Part shown: in pieces, positions 32,717 through 41,018 of the stretch
Position numbering within the stretch: the first letter of the stretch is position 1
Layout: each line of letters starts with the position of its first letter
DNA from: Paenibacillus silvae
GTDB taxonomy: Bacteria; Bacillota; Bacilli; Paenibacillales; Paenibacillaceae
Direction: 5' to 3'
Assembly (NCBI RefSeq): GCF_014639235.1
Contig: NZ_BMFU01000005.1
Span: forward strand, 149,189 to 213,188
Length of the DNA stretch: 64,000 nt
The notes under the pieces: model-generated
Told to the model about the DNA's origin: nothing
The model's input: the letters and a program-made list of their open reading frames with translations, nothing else
Database searches by the model: none
Program-made: the position numbers and the translations under genes

Positions 32717-35700
32717 TCAGGCTGAAGGTCCCGCTGCAATCCATGACAACAAACCGTACGTATGCTTGCAATCTGCTGTGCGGGTAATCTCCAGCACCGC
32801 TTCATCCTCACTCTGAGATAAGAGCGACACCTGGAATCCGCGATCATTACTCATACCCACAATCACATAATGCTCCGAATCAAATGATTCTTCAAAAACA
32901 ATCGTGACCTCCGTGCAAGCCTCATCCTCTGGCAAAATAAAGGCTTCCATTCCAAACTGCTGCACAACCGGCTGTTTGCTTACACTGCGCACAGGCTGAA
33001 ACGCCAGATGCTCGGCATGCACAGCACCGGCTTGCAACTGCTCGCTGCCTACAGAAGCATCACACAGATGCTCTTGTGTCACTGATTGAGGCTCAAGTGT
33101 ATACGCTACGGGAATAACCGCTTCGGGACGTTCAGAGTCGGCCTCATCTGAAGCCGCGATATTCTCTCCTGTCTGTATTACCTCAGGCTCTGGCCATTCC
33201 GCAGCGTGCTCACCGTCTGTCAAAACGGCTTGCTCCTCATATTCATCGGCTAACCCCAGCAGCTCCTGCAGCTTCCAGTTTCCCACCTGGAACGCATTCT
33301 GTGCATCGTTATCCTCCGGCGATTCCTCTCCATTGTCTCCCCAGGTGAACAAGCCTTCATTTTGCATACCAACGGATTGCATAAACTGCTGAACTTCCTG
33401 CATCGCTTCCTGACGTTTGAGGTCGGCAAGCTGTTCCAACGTCTCTGCACTGACCTGACGAATCGCATTCCAGATTTCTTCGCTCAAATGAGCTGTACCT
33501 ACAATGCCTTCATTCAAGTGATCAGACGTAATACTTTGTTCGCTCAATTTGCTGCCGTCAATGGCACGATCAGCCAGATGCACCGATGATATCGTTCCTT
33601 CTGCAAGCTTGCTGCCGTCTACACTGCCTTCTGCAAGTTTACTTCCATCCACACTGTTATCCGCGAGTTTGGAGGCGGTGATTGCGCCATCCTGCAGGTG
33701 AACTGTGCCTACGGATTCTTCGCTCAGATGGTAGAAAGTGATGCTGCCTTCCGCTATATGATCCCCATGGACCTCGCCTGCTGCAATATGCGCAGCCTGC
33801 ACACTCTCTTCCGTTAAATGAATGCTGCTTACTGCACCTTCTGCAAGCTTGCTGCCATCTACACTGCCCTCTGCCAACTTACTTCCGTCCATACTGTTAT
33901 CTGCGAGTTTGGAGGCGGTAATTGCACCTTCTTGCAGGTGAACTGTGCCTACGGCTTCTTCGCTCAGATGGTAGGAACTGATGCTGCCTTCTGCTATATG
34001 ATCCCCATGGACCTCACCTGCTGCAATATGCGCAGCCTGCACACTCTCTGCCGTTAAATGAATGCTGCTTACCGCTCCTTCTGCAAGCTTGCTGCCATCT
34101 ACACTGCCCTCTGCCAGCTTGCTTCCGTCCATACTGTTACCCGCGAGTTTGGAGGCGGTAATTGCACCATCTTGCAGGTGAACTGTGCCTACGGCTTCTT
34201 CACTCAGATGATAGGATGTGATGCTGCTATCCGCTATATGATCCCCATGGACCTCGCCTGCTGCAATATGCGTAGCCTGCACACTCTCTGCCGTTAAATG
34301 AATGCTGCTTACTGCACCTTCTGCAAGCTTGCTGCCGTCTACACTGCCTTCTGCAAGTTTGCTGCCATCTACGCTGCCATCTGCCAGCTTACTTCCGTCC
34401 ACACTGTTATCCGCGAGTTTGGAGGCGGTGATTGCACCATCTTGCAGGTGAACTGTACCTACGGCGTCTTCGCTCAGATGGTAGGAAGTGATGCTGCTAT
34501 CCGCTATATGATCCCCATGGACCTCGCCTGCTGCAATATGCGCAGCCTGCACACTCTCTGCCGTTAAATGATTGCTGCTTACCGAGCCTTCTGCAAGCTT
34601 GCTGCCGTCTACACTGCCCTCTGCAAGCTTACTGTCATCTACACTGCCATCTGCAAGTTTACTTCCGTCCACACTGTTATCCGCCAGTTTGGATGCAGTA
34701 ATTGCACCATCTTGCAGAAGTGCAGTGCTAACCGATTCCTCCTCCAGATGTTCAGTCCCGATGCTACGCTCCAGAATATGGTGCGAAAGCACCACTCTAT
34801 CCTGAAGATGACGAGAATGCACCGCGCCCTGCTGCAAATGAGCTGCACCTACAGCTTCTGATTGCAGATGCAGTCCGCTGATCAGTCCCGGCTGCATATG
34901 TGCTTCCGATACAGAGAGTGGCGCAAGATGTCCGCTTTGCACAATCCCAGCCGCCAGATGACGGGAACATATCGCCTGTTCGGCAATGTGCTCACTGTCT
35001 ATTACATTTGCCTTTAGATGAGCACCATTCACGGCCTGAGCAGCCAAATGCTCGGACTTGATGCTGCCGTCAGCAAGGTGCTGTGAATCGACAGCATCCT
35101 GCCGCAGGTGCTCGCTGCCTACTGCTCCATGCTGCAATGCCTCTCCGGATACCGAACCAGAGGCCAGATGTTCTGTCGATATTGCTGCTGGACGCAGCTT
35201 GCTTCCAGGAATACTGCCATTGGCAAAGAGTTCGGGATTGCGTACCTCATCCGACAGATGTTCCAATGAAACAGCATGCTGCTTCAGATGATATCCGCGA
35301 ATCGTTTCCGCAGGAATATGTTTGGCAACAATGCTTTCCGCCATAATTTTGGAGGAAGTGATGCTGCCGTCAGCAAGCTTTGCCGAGGTAACCGCCAGAT
35401 CTGCCAGCTTATCCGTGGATACACTTTCAGGTGATAGTTTAGGTGATGTCACGGCATGGTCTGTCAGATGCGGCGGAAAGATCGAGCCATTCGCCAGAAG
35501 TGCGGAATTGATGCTGCCCGGTGCTATTTTGTCGGTTGTAATGGCTGCACGTGACACGGTGTCTGTCTGAACACTTCCCGGCTGAAGATGTGGTGCACCT
35601 ACCGCACGTTCTGTCAGATGCTCGGATTTCACTCCATACGGACGAAGTGCCTCCGAGCCCACACTGCCTGGGGTCAGATGTGCTGCTGTAATGGCTCCGC

Positions 35701-37456
35701 CCGCCAGATGGGAGGAGCTCACCACACCCGAAGCCAGAACTCTGCCGTTTACCGAGCCGGGTCCAAGTTTTTCAGACGTTATACTTTCGGCTGCCAGCTT
35801 CGAAGTCGTTACCGCTTCATCCTGTAATTGAAATGATCCAACCGATGACTCTGTCAGGTGTTTCTCCAGAACCGATCCAGCTGCCAGCGCATCAGCAGAT
35901 ACACTTTCCTCTGATAGATGGGCTGTTTCGATGCTGCTGTTGGCCAGATGAATCGAATGAATGGCTCCATTATCGATATGAACGGGTGTAATACCGCGAT
36001 TGGCGATATGCTCTGCACGAATCGAACCTTTGGCGAGATGTTTCCCCTGCACGGCTTCATCGGCAATTTTGGAAGCAATAACGCTCTGGTCTGCCAGCTT
36101 TGAAGAAGTTACAGCCTGCTCCAGCAATTTAGCCGTTCCCACGGACTGATCTGCAAGCTTGCTGCTGCTGATCGCACCATTAGCCAGATGCTCAGTGCCG
36201 ATTTCGGCACTGCCGATCTGCTCACTGCCGATTGCACCAGCTCGAATCTGTGCCGCTCCGATCGAACCATCCACCAGATGTTTTCCATTTAAGGCATGCT
36301 CTGCTACATGGCGGGTTTGAATAGCTCCGTCCTCGATCTGTTCACTGCCGACACTGCCACTTAACAGCTGATTACGTCCTACTGCTGCCTCTGCCAGATG
36401 AGACTGTTTAATCGAGCCGGCCTGAATATGACGTGAATCAATGGATTGATCTTCAATTTTATTGCCAGTCACCGCACCTTCACGAATTTTGGCACTCGTG
36501 ACTGCATCGTCTGCAAGCTTTGACGTATGCACTGCGCCGCCGGCTAAATGGCGGGTTTCGATACCGCTGATCGCAATTTTGTCCGCGGTTACCGCCTGAT
36601 TCTGAATCAAGTCCTCAGTGACCAGCAGACGACTGAGATGTCTCGTTCCAATCGAGCCATCCGCAATTTTGGCTGCATCAATAACCTGATTGCTCAGCTT
36701 CTGTGAAGTGATGCTGCCGTCCCGGATTTTATCCCCGGCAATCGAGGCATTTCTGATTTTGTGACCGGATACAGAGCCATCAATCAGATGCTCCTCTGCA
36801 ATGGAAGCTTCGGCAAGCTTAGCAGATACGATCGCACCGTCAGCAATATGAATGCTCGTCACTGCATAATCCTGCAAAGCTTCACTGCCTACTGCCCCTG
36901 ATTTCAGCTTGGATGCATCTACTGCAAAGGGCGCCAGCTTGCTTTCGGTCACAGCAAAATCACTGATGTCATCCGTATAGATATAATGTCCCTCATGACC
37001 AGGCATCCGGTTCTGATTCAGCTGTTCCAGATGCTGCTTGCCGGCGAGCCATCTCGCATCCTCCTGTTTTTCCTGAGGAGGAGCAATGCTGCTGATATGA
37101 ATTTCTCTTTCCACAGTCGTCTGGATAGTATCCTCTTTCTGTTTCAGGCTTGGAGCTTCAGGTGATAATTCTTCCGAATGTGGTTTATTGAGAGCTTCCG
37201 ATTCCATAACGACTTCCGGTTTAATCTGCACGGACTCGGACTCGGACCCGGATGTGACAGCTTCCGGCTTTTCTGTCGTTTCGGCAGCAGCCGCTTCGGT
37301 AGCAATGGTGTCCGAAACCGAATTCTCTGCCTTTTTCACTGCTCTTTCCAACTTTGTGGATTCAATCCGCCGATCGGTTAGCTCCAGTTCCCTGAATTTT
37401 GGACTGATATGAGGCAGCTTCGGCGTTAAAATCTTTTTTTTGCCCTTCTTATTCAT
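32717..37456 (-). CDS. Giant decapeptide-repeat surface protein with SWIA(G)-type tail
   Basis: 1579 aa; ATG 37456 with AAGGAG 8 nt upstream. Residues 1-160 are a charged N-terminus (MNKKGKKKILTPKLPHISPK, then Glu-rich). From about 165 to 1325 it is an uninterrupted run of some 116 ten-residue repeats of the form DGSIxSxKLA (for example AGAIGSEQIG, DGAITASKLA, EGSVDGSKLA), with three more near 1456-1485. This pattern resembles solenoid repeats of fibre proteins. The C-terminal 100 residues form a compact domain ending YGLLSWIAAGPSA, like the WIAG-tail domain of Paenibacillus. No signal peptide or cell-wall anchor is seen. Neighbouring glycosyltransferases and YheC/YheD protein suggest a glycosylated spore-surface fibre (inference). 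Confidence 0.85.
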   Translation of the reverse strand: MNKKGKKKILTPKLPHISPKFRELELTDRRIESTKLERAVKKAENSVSDTIATEAAAAETTEKPEAVTSGSESESVQIKPEVVMESEALNKPHSEELSPEAPSLKQKEDTIQTTVEREIHISSIAPPQEKQEDARWLAGKQHLEQLNQNRMPGHEGHYIYTDDISDFAVTESKLAPFAVDASKLKSGAVGSEALQDYAVTSIHIADGAIVSAKLAEASIAEEHLIDGSVSGHKIRNASIAGDKIRDGSITSQKLSNQVIDAAKIADGSIGTRHLSRLLVTEDLIQNQAVTADKIAISGIETRHLAGGAVHTSKLADDAVTSAKIREGAVTGNKIEDQSIDSRHIQAGSIKQSHLAEAAVGRNQLLSGSVGSEQIEDGAIQTRHVAEHALNGKHLVDGSIGAAQIRAGAIGSEQIGSAEIGTEHLANGAISSSKLADQSVGTAKLLEQAVTSSKLADQSVIASKIADEAVQGKHLAKGSIRAEHIANRGITPVHIDNGAIHSIHLANSSIETAHLSEESVSADALAAGSVLEKHLTESSVGSFQLQDEAVTTSKLAAESITSEKLGPGSVNGRVLASGVVSSSHLAGGAITAAHLTPGSVGSEALRPYGVKSEHLTERAVGAPHLQPGSVQTDTVSRAAITTDKIAPGSINSALLANGSIFPPHLTDHAVTSPKLSPESVSTDKLADLAVTSAKLADGSITSSKIMAESIVAKHIPAETIRGYHLKQHAVSLEHLSDEVRNPELFANGSIPGSKLRPAAISTEHLASGSVSGEALQHGAVGSEHLRQDAVDSQHLADGSIKSEHLAAQAVNGAHLKANVIDSEHIAEQAICSRHLAAGIVQSGHLAPLSVSEAHMQPGLISGLHLQSEAVGAAHLQQGAVHSRHLQDRVVLSHHILERSIGTEHLEEESVSTALLQDGAITASKLADNSVDGSKLADGSVDDSKLAEGSVDGSKLAEGSVSSNHLTAESVQAAHIAAGEVHGDHIADSSITSYHLSEDAVGTVHLQDGAITASKLADNSVDGSKLADGSVDGSKLAEGSVDGSKLAEGAVSSIHLTAESVQATHIAAGEVHGDHIADSSITSYHLSEEAVGTVHLQDGAITASKLAGNSMDGSKLAEGSVDGSKLAEGAVSSIHLTAESVQAAHIAAGEVHGDHIAEGSISSYHLSEEAVGTVHLQEGAITASKLADNSMDGSKLAEGSVDGSKLAEGAVSSIHLTEESVQAAHIAAGEVHGDHIAEGSITFYHLSEESVGTVHLQDGAITASKLADNSVDGSKLAEGSVDGSKLAEGTISSVHLADRAIDGSKLSEQSITSDHLNEGIVGTAHLSEEIWNAIRQVSAETLEQLADLKRQEAMQEVQQFMQSVGMQNEGLFTWGDNGEESPEDNDAQNAFQVGNWKLQELLGLADEYEEQAVLTDGEHAAEWPEPEVIQTGENIAASDEADSERPEAVIPVAYTLEPQSVTQEHLCDASVGSEQLQAGAVHAEHLAFQPVRSVSKQPVVQQFGMEAFILPEDEACTEVTIVFEESFDSEHYVIVGMSNDRGFQVSLLSQSEDEAVLEITRTADCKHTYGLLSWIAAGPSA
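33595..34710 (-). repeat. Long tandem DNA repeats (240-270 bp) within the decapeptide-repeat gene
   Basis: Nearly identical blocks recur in register. The word CTGCAATATGCG starts at about 33780, 34020, 34260 and 34530, giving periods of 240, 240 and 270 bp (8, 8 and 9 decapeptides). Differences are mostly single bases. The rest of the repeat region has diverged decapeptides, so these blocks mark a recent expansion. Confidence 0.85.
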
Positions 37457-37810
37457 GAGGCCAGCTCCTTCCTCTAACGTTCGTCTCCGGCATCATATGC
37501 TTCATTCTGGGCATCTGCCACATTTCTGACCCGACTTTTGCATATCTACAATCTGCTATAAGCGAATTCAGACCATAGTCCATGCCTGTCCGGCAGTAAA
37601 TAGGCTGAACACAAACAAGAGACAAGGCGGCTGTCCACGCCCCATTCCTGATCCGCTCATAGGATATGGTGTCTGAGCATACACGGGTGCATTGGAATGC
37701 ATCTGCACACCGGTCAGTGTTATCGCGATGTCAGAGCCAAGCACTAGGCAGACCGGCGTGCCGAGAGGACAACGATGGAGGGTCGCGATAACAACGAAGG
37801 AGGAACGGTC
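37457..37810. other. Divergent promoter region of the repeat-protein and YheC/YheD genes
   Basis: About 350 bp without a gene. On the plus strand CATAGGATA (37658-37666) fits the sigma-K -10 consensus, about 145 bp before the YheC/YheD start; the nearest upstream AC is 19 nt away, longer than usual. No strong sigma-A promoter was found for either gene. Confidence 0.4.
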
Positions 37811-38941
37811 ATGCCTCAAGAAACGATCGGCATCATGTTCGATTCACGCATGTACCGGGGGATACCGGCCGGAAGGACCGGTCAGGAATCACTCGCTAAT
37901 TATGAGCTGGCCGCAGCCAGCTTCGGATTAACACCCTGCTTTTTACGGCTGGAAGATATCGATCTGGAACGTAAGGTGTGTAGGGCTTATGTGAAAAAAG
38001 AGGGGCAATACGTCCGTGAGCGCATAACGCTGCCCTCTGTTATTCATAACCGGGCGCTTCAGCTTCGGAGTGCGGAGCAGCGACAGATCACACGTTTACT
38101 GCTGCAAGGCATTCAGGTCTACAACGTACGTAATCGCTACCACAAGCATCATGTACATGACATGCTGCAGCAGGACCCTTTTTTGAGAGCACATCTCCCC
38201 TATGCCGTCAAAGCAACTCCCGAATCCCTTGCCTATATGATGCAGCATTACAATGATCTCATCATTAAACCGTCTAGTGGCAGCATCGGTCATGGCATTA
38301 TGCGGCTGTTTCAGCAGGAGGGGCATTGGAAGCTGACCTGTGAAACCAGAGCATCGCGCAGCGGATGGGCAACCTTTCGCTTGAATCGGGGGCAGCTGCC
38401 TTCCGCTGCACTTCGGCGGATATTCCGTCACGCCTACCTGATTGAAGAACGCATCCCACTCATCCGGCATGAGGGGAGACCTGTCGATCTCAGGGTATCC
38501 GTCCAGCGTGGTGGTGACGGGTTATGGAGCGTAACAGGCATGTTTGCCAAGGCAGCACCCGCCCATACGTTTGTCACCAACATCGCCCAGGGCGGGAAAG
38601 TGATGACCGTCTCTGAGGCATTAGGGCTAAATGAGCCAGGAACCGGGCTGTTTCACCTTGAAGCTCGAGTTGCCGCAGTAGCTGCCCGAATTGCGCACAC
38701 GTTGAGTGCCAGTCTGCCACATCTTGCTGATCTGGGCCTTGATCTTGGCATTACGCGAGGGGGAGACATTTTCTTCATTGAATGCAATGGACGAGACCAG
38801 CGATATGGTTTTCGCAAAGCAGGAATGAGGGAGCATTGGCAGCTGACTTACAGCAAACCGATGGCATATGGACGTCTGCTGCTGGATCAGAAATTCAGCA
38901 TTCCAAGACAGCCGCAGACCTATGATCGCGGATTGTATTGA
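37811..38941 (+). CDS. YheC/YheD family ATP-grasp spore-coat protein
   Basis: 376 aa from ATG 37811, with AAGGAGG 7 nt upstream (an earlier in-frame ATG at 37775 lacks a ribosome site). The N-terminal domain (IGIMFDSRMYRGIPAGRTGQ) is followed by an ATP-grasp domain with LIIKPSSGSIGHGIMRL, VDLRVSVQRGGDGLWSVTGM and a metal-binding end, DIFFIECNGRDQRYGFRKAG. B. subtilis YheC/YheD are coat-associated proteins; the reaction of the family is unknown. It is divergent from the giant repeat gene and is likely expressed with it during sporulation. Confidence 0.85.
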   Translation: MPQETIGIMFDSRMYRGIPAGRTGQESLANYELAAASFGLTPCFLRLEDIDLERKVCRAYVKKEGQYVRERITLPSVIHNRALQLRSAEQRQITRLLLQGIQVYNVRNRYHKHHVHDMLQQDPFLRAHLPYAVKATPESLAYMMQHYNDLIIKPSSGSIGHGIMRLFQQEGHWKLTCETRASRSGWATFRLNRGQLPSAALRRIFRHAYLIEERIPLIRHEGRPVDLRVSVQRGGDGLWSVTGMFAKAAPAHTFVTNIAQGGKVMTVSEALGLNEPGTGLFHLEARVAAVAARIAHTLSASLPHLADLGLDLGITRGGDIFFIECNGRDQRYGFRKAGMREHWQLTYSKPMAYGRLLLDQKFSIPRQPQTYDRGLY

Positions 38942-39025
38942 TTTCATTCGTGATTTGTGTCAATATTATGCAGAATGGCCGCTTTTGCGGCCTTGAAGTT
39001 TGTATTAACCCTAAGGGGGATATTC

Positions 39026-39820
39026 ATGGCAAAAACGCTGTTGCGATTAATGACCGAGCTATCTTCGCGCAAATGGATCTCCCGGACCGTGGGAGCCTTC
39101 TCCAAAAGCCGGGGAAGCAAAGCATTTATCCCATATTTTGTCCGGACCTACAACATCCCTGCACAGGAAGCCGAGAAAGACTGGAAGGAATATCGTTCCC
39201 TGAATGATTTCTTTACTCGCAAATTAAAACCCGGGATGCGCCCGCTGGATTCTTCAGAACATGCTTTGATCAGCCCCGTTGATGCCAAAATTACAGCGGC
39301 CGGCCCGATCTCCGCTGGAACCATTCTGAATGTTAAGGGACAAAATTATACACTTGCTGAATTATTAAATCATTCTCCGCATCTGGAGAAGTACAAGCAT
39401 GGCTACGTATTTGTGCTCTATCTCAGCCCGCGTGACTATCATCGTATTCATGCACCTGTCAGCGGTCGCAAAATGGAGAGTGAGCACATCAAGGGCAAGG
39501 TTTATCCTGTCAATGATTTTGGGCTTACCCATATGAAATCCGTGCTCAGCCGAAATGAACGGCTCATTACGTATATTGAACATGATTATGGTGAAGTAGC
39601 GGTTGTCAAAGTTGGGGCGATGAACGTGAGTAGTATTCAATATGCGGATGCAGATGCCCGCGCCTGGGCTCAGGGAGACGATCTGGCTTATTTTGAATTC
39701 GGCTCCACCGTTGTACTGCTCATGCAGACAGGCACCTTCGAACCAGCATCTGACTTGAAGCCGGGAGATTCCGTGAAAATGGGTTCTTTACTTGGCCGCC
39801 TGAAGCCTAAGCAGTCATAA
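39026..39820 (+). CDS. psd: Phosphatidylserine decarboxylase proenzyme
   Basis: 264 aa from ATG 39026, preceded by AAGGGGG at 6 nt. It converts phosphatidylserine to phosphatidylethanolamine at the membrane. LNDFFTRKLKPGMRPLD and SPVDAKITAAGPI are in the N-terminal part. YHRIHAPVSG carries the catalytic His region, and EFGSTVVLL contains the GST self-cleavage site that yields the pyruvoyl group. Length fits the bacterial type. It ends in a strong terminator. No pssA gene is adjacent. Confidence 0.92.
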   Translation: MAKTLLRLMTELSSRKWISRTVGAFSKSRGSKAFIPYFVRTYNIPAQEAEKDWKEYRSLNDFFTRKLKPGMRPLDSSEHALISPVDAKITAAGPISAGTILNVKGQNYTLAELLNHSPHLEKYKHGYVFVLYLSPRDYHRIHAPVSGRKMESEHIKGKVYPVNDFGLTHMKSVLSRNERLITYIEHDYGEVAVVKVGAMNVSSIQYADADARAWAQGDDLAYFEFGSTVVLLMQTGTFEPASDLKPGDSVKMGSLLGRLKPKQS

Positions 39821-39830
39821 GTGAATATGC

Positions 39831-39885
39831 AAATAAAGAGGATGGCACACCACTGGAAGCAGGTGGTGTGCCATCCTCTTTATTT
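39831..39885. terminator. Strong bidirectional terminator after psd
   Basis: A perfect 23-bp stem (AAATAAAGAGGATGGCACAC... paired with ...GTGTGCCATCCTCTTTATTT) around a 9-nt loop. T-rich or A-rich ends suit termination in both directions. Confidence 0.93.
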
Positions 39886-39946
39886 ATGCTTTGTATACAT
39901 GCATGGCGGAGCCACGCTTCGCCTGAATCACCTGTTTAAATTAACG

Positions 39947-40066
39947 TTAAAACCAGATATCCTGCGGTTCCTCCACTCGCACCAGCCGGCGCATACGATT
40001 TCGGTAAATGCTGTATCCCCTCATCGAATTTCTGCGGTGGCGGACCCGTCTTTTTCTTCTGATCAT
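39947..40066 (-). CDS. Possible 39-aa Arg-rich small protein
   Basis: ATG 40066 has AAGGAGG 8 nt upstream, an ideal ribosome site. It encodes MIRRKRRVRHRRNSMRGYSI and ends EEPQDIWF. About one third of residues are Arg or Lys. It lies between the AraC gene (same strand, 106 bp upstream) and the psd terminator. I do not recognise a family. Such peptides can be nucleic-acid-binding or spore-core proteins, but no function can be given. Confidence 0.5.
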   Translation of the reverse strand: MIRRKRRVRHRRNSMRGYSIYRNRMRRLVRVEEPQDIWF

Positions 40067-40172
40067 CACCTGTTCCTCCTTCTATGGTCATCTGGATTGC
40101 TAGTTACTTACCCCTGCAATCCAGCAATGAAACGATGGCGATACGGGTTAGAAGCAAGACACGGATGGGCAG

Positions 40173-40958
40173 TTAACGAATCTCGGACGGACTTTTACCT
40201 GTATACTGCTTGAACTGACGACTGAAGAAAAAGATATCCCGATACCCCAGTGCATCCGCAACTTCGGTCACATTCATGCCGGTATGCACCAGCAGATGCT
40301 CCGCCCGTTCAATACGCATACGAATAATATAGGATTGCACCGATGAGCCGACCAGTTCCTTGAACTTGATCGAAAAGTAACGTGGCGAAAGCCCGGCCCG
40401 TGCGGCCAGATCCTCTACACGATGTGTAATCCCCGGATGCTGGCGAACATAATTGGCAACCTCCTGGATGACATCAGACAGCTGGTTGCTTACCTTTTTC
40501 TCCACTGGTTCTTCCGTATCTGCACGCAGCAAATGAATCATAAGCTGCTTCAGAATCAATTTGCTTTCTTCATCACGACCGTACACGTCGGATAAAAACA
40601 ACCGCACATACCGTGCCAGCAGATGCTCGAATTCCACCGTCTCCTGCACTTCGCGATAAGACTGAGGCACATCAGTCACAGGCCCGTCCACATCAAAGTG
40701 AATATACGTCAGCACAAGCGGCTTCTGCCGATTATGTGTTGCACTTGTATGATCGCCGGGACGGAACAGAAAACAGCTCCCTTTGCCAACCTCGTAAGGC
40801 TGATCATTCAGAATAACCGTGCCTTCACCGCTCCACACGTAAAATAAATCATAATTTTGCATCGGTTTTTCCCGCTTCTGCCATTTCCAGCCCGGTTCAC
40901 AGACAATTTTAGCGACAGCGGGCAAAATAATAAATGATGACGGCGATGCCTGCAGCAT
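40173..40958 (-). CDS. AraC-family transcriptional regulator
   Basis: 261 aa with an N-terminal cupin sensor (FYVWSGEGTVILNDQPYEVG, RPGDHTSATH) and two C-terminal HTH motifs (VEDLAARAGLSPRYFSIKFK; MNVTEVADALGYRDIFFFSR, then QYTGKSPSEIR). ATG 40958 follows GGGGGAG. Members of this arrangement often control sugar-utilisation genes, but no such gene is adjacent and the target is unknown. Confidence 0.9.
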   Translation of the reverse strand: MLQASPSSFIILPAVAKIVCEPGWKWQKREKPMQNYDLFYVWSGEGTVILNDQPYEVGKGSCFLFRPGDHTSATHNRQKPLVLTYIHFDVDGPVTDVPQSYREVQETVEFEHLLARYVRLFLSDVYGRDEESKLILKQLMIHLLRADTEEPVEKKVSNQLSDVIQEVANYVRQHPGITHRVEDLAARAGLSPRYFSIKFKELVGSSVQSYIIRMRIERAEHLLVHTGMNVTEVADALGYRDIFFFSRQFKQYTGKSPSEIR

Positions 40959-41018
40959 GTCGCCACTCCCCCTTGAAAGTTAATCTCTTTACACACTTAT
41001 CCCATTATACAGCGGAAT

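Noticed and set aside
33580..34720. Regularly spaced repeats resembling an array
   Set aside because: Periods of 240-270 bp fall within one open reading frame encoding decapeptides, with no short unique spacers; not a CRISPR array.
39821..40213. 130-codon plus-strand frame after psd
   Set aside because: It runs through the psd terminator hairpin and opposite the basic small frame; no ribosome site or protein-like composition.
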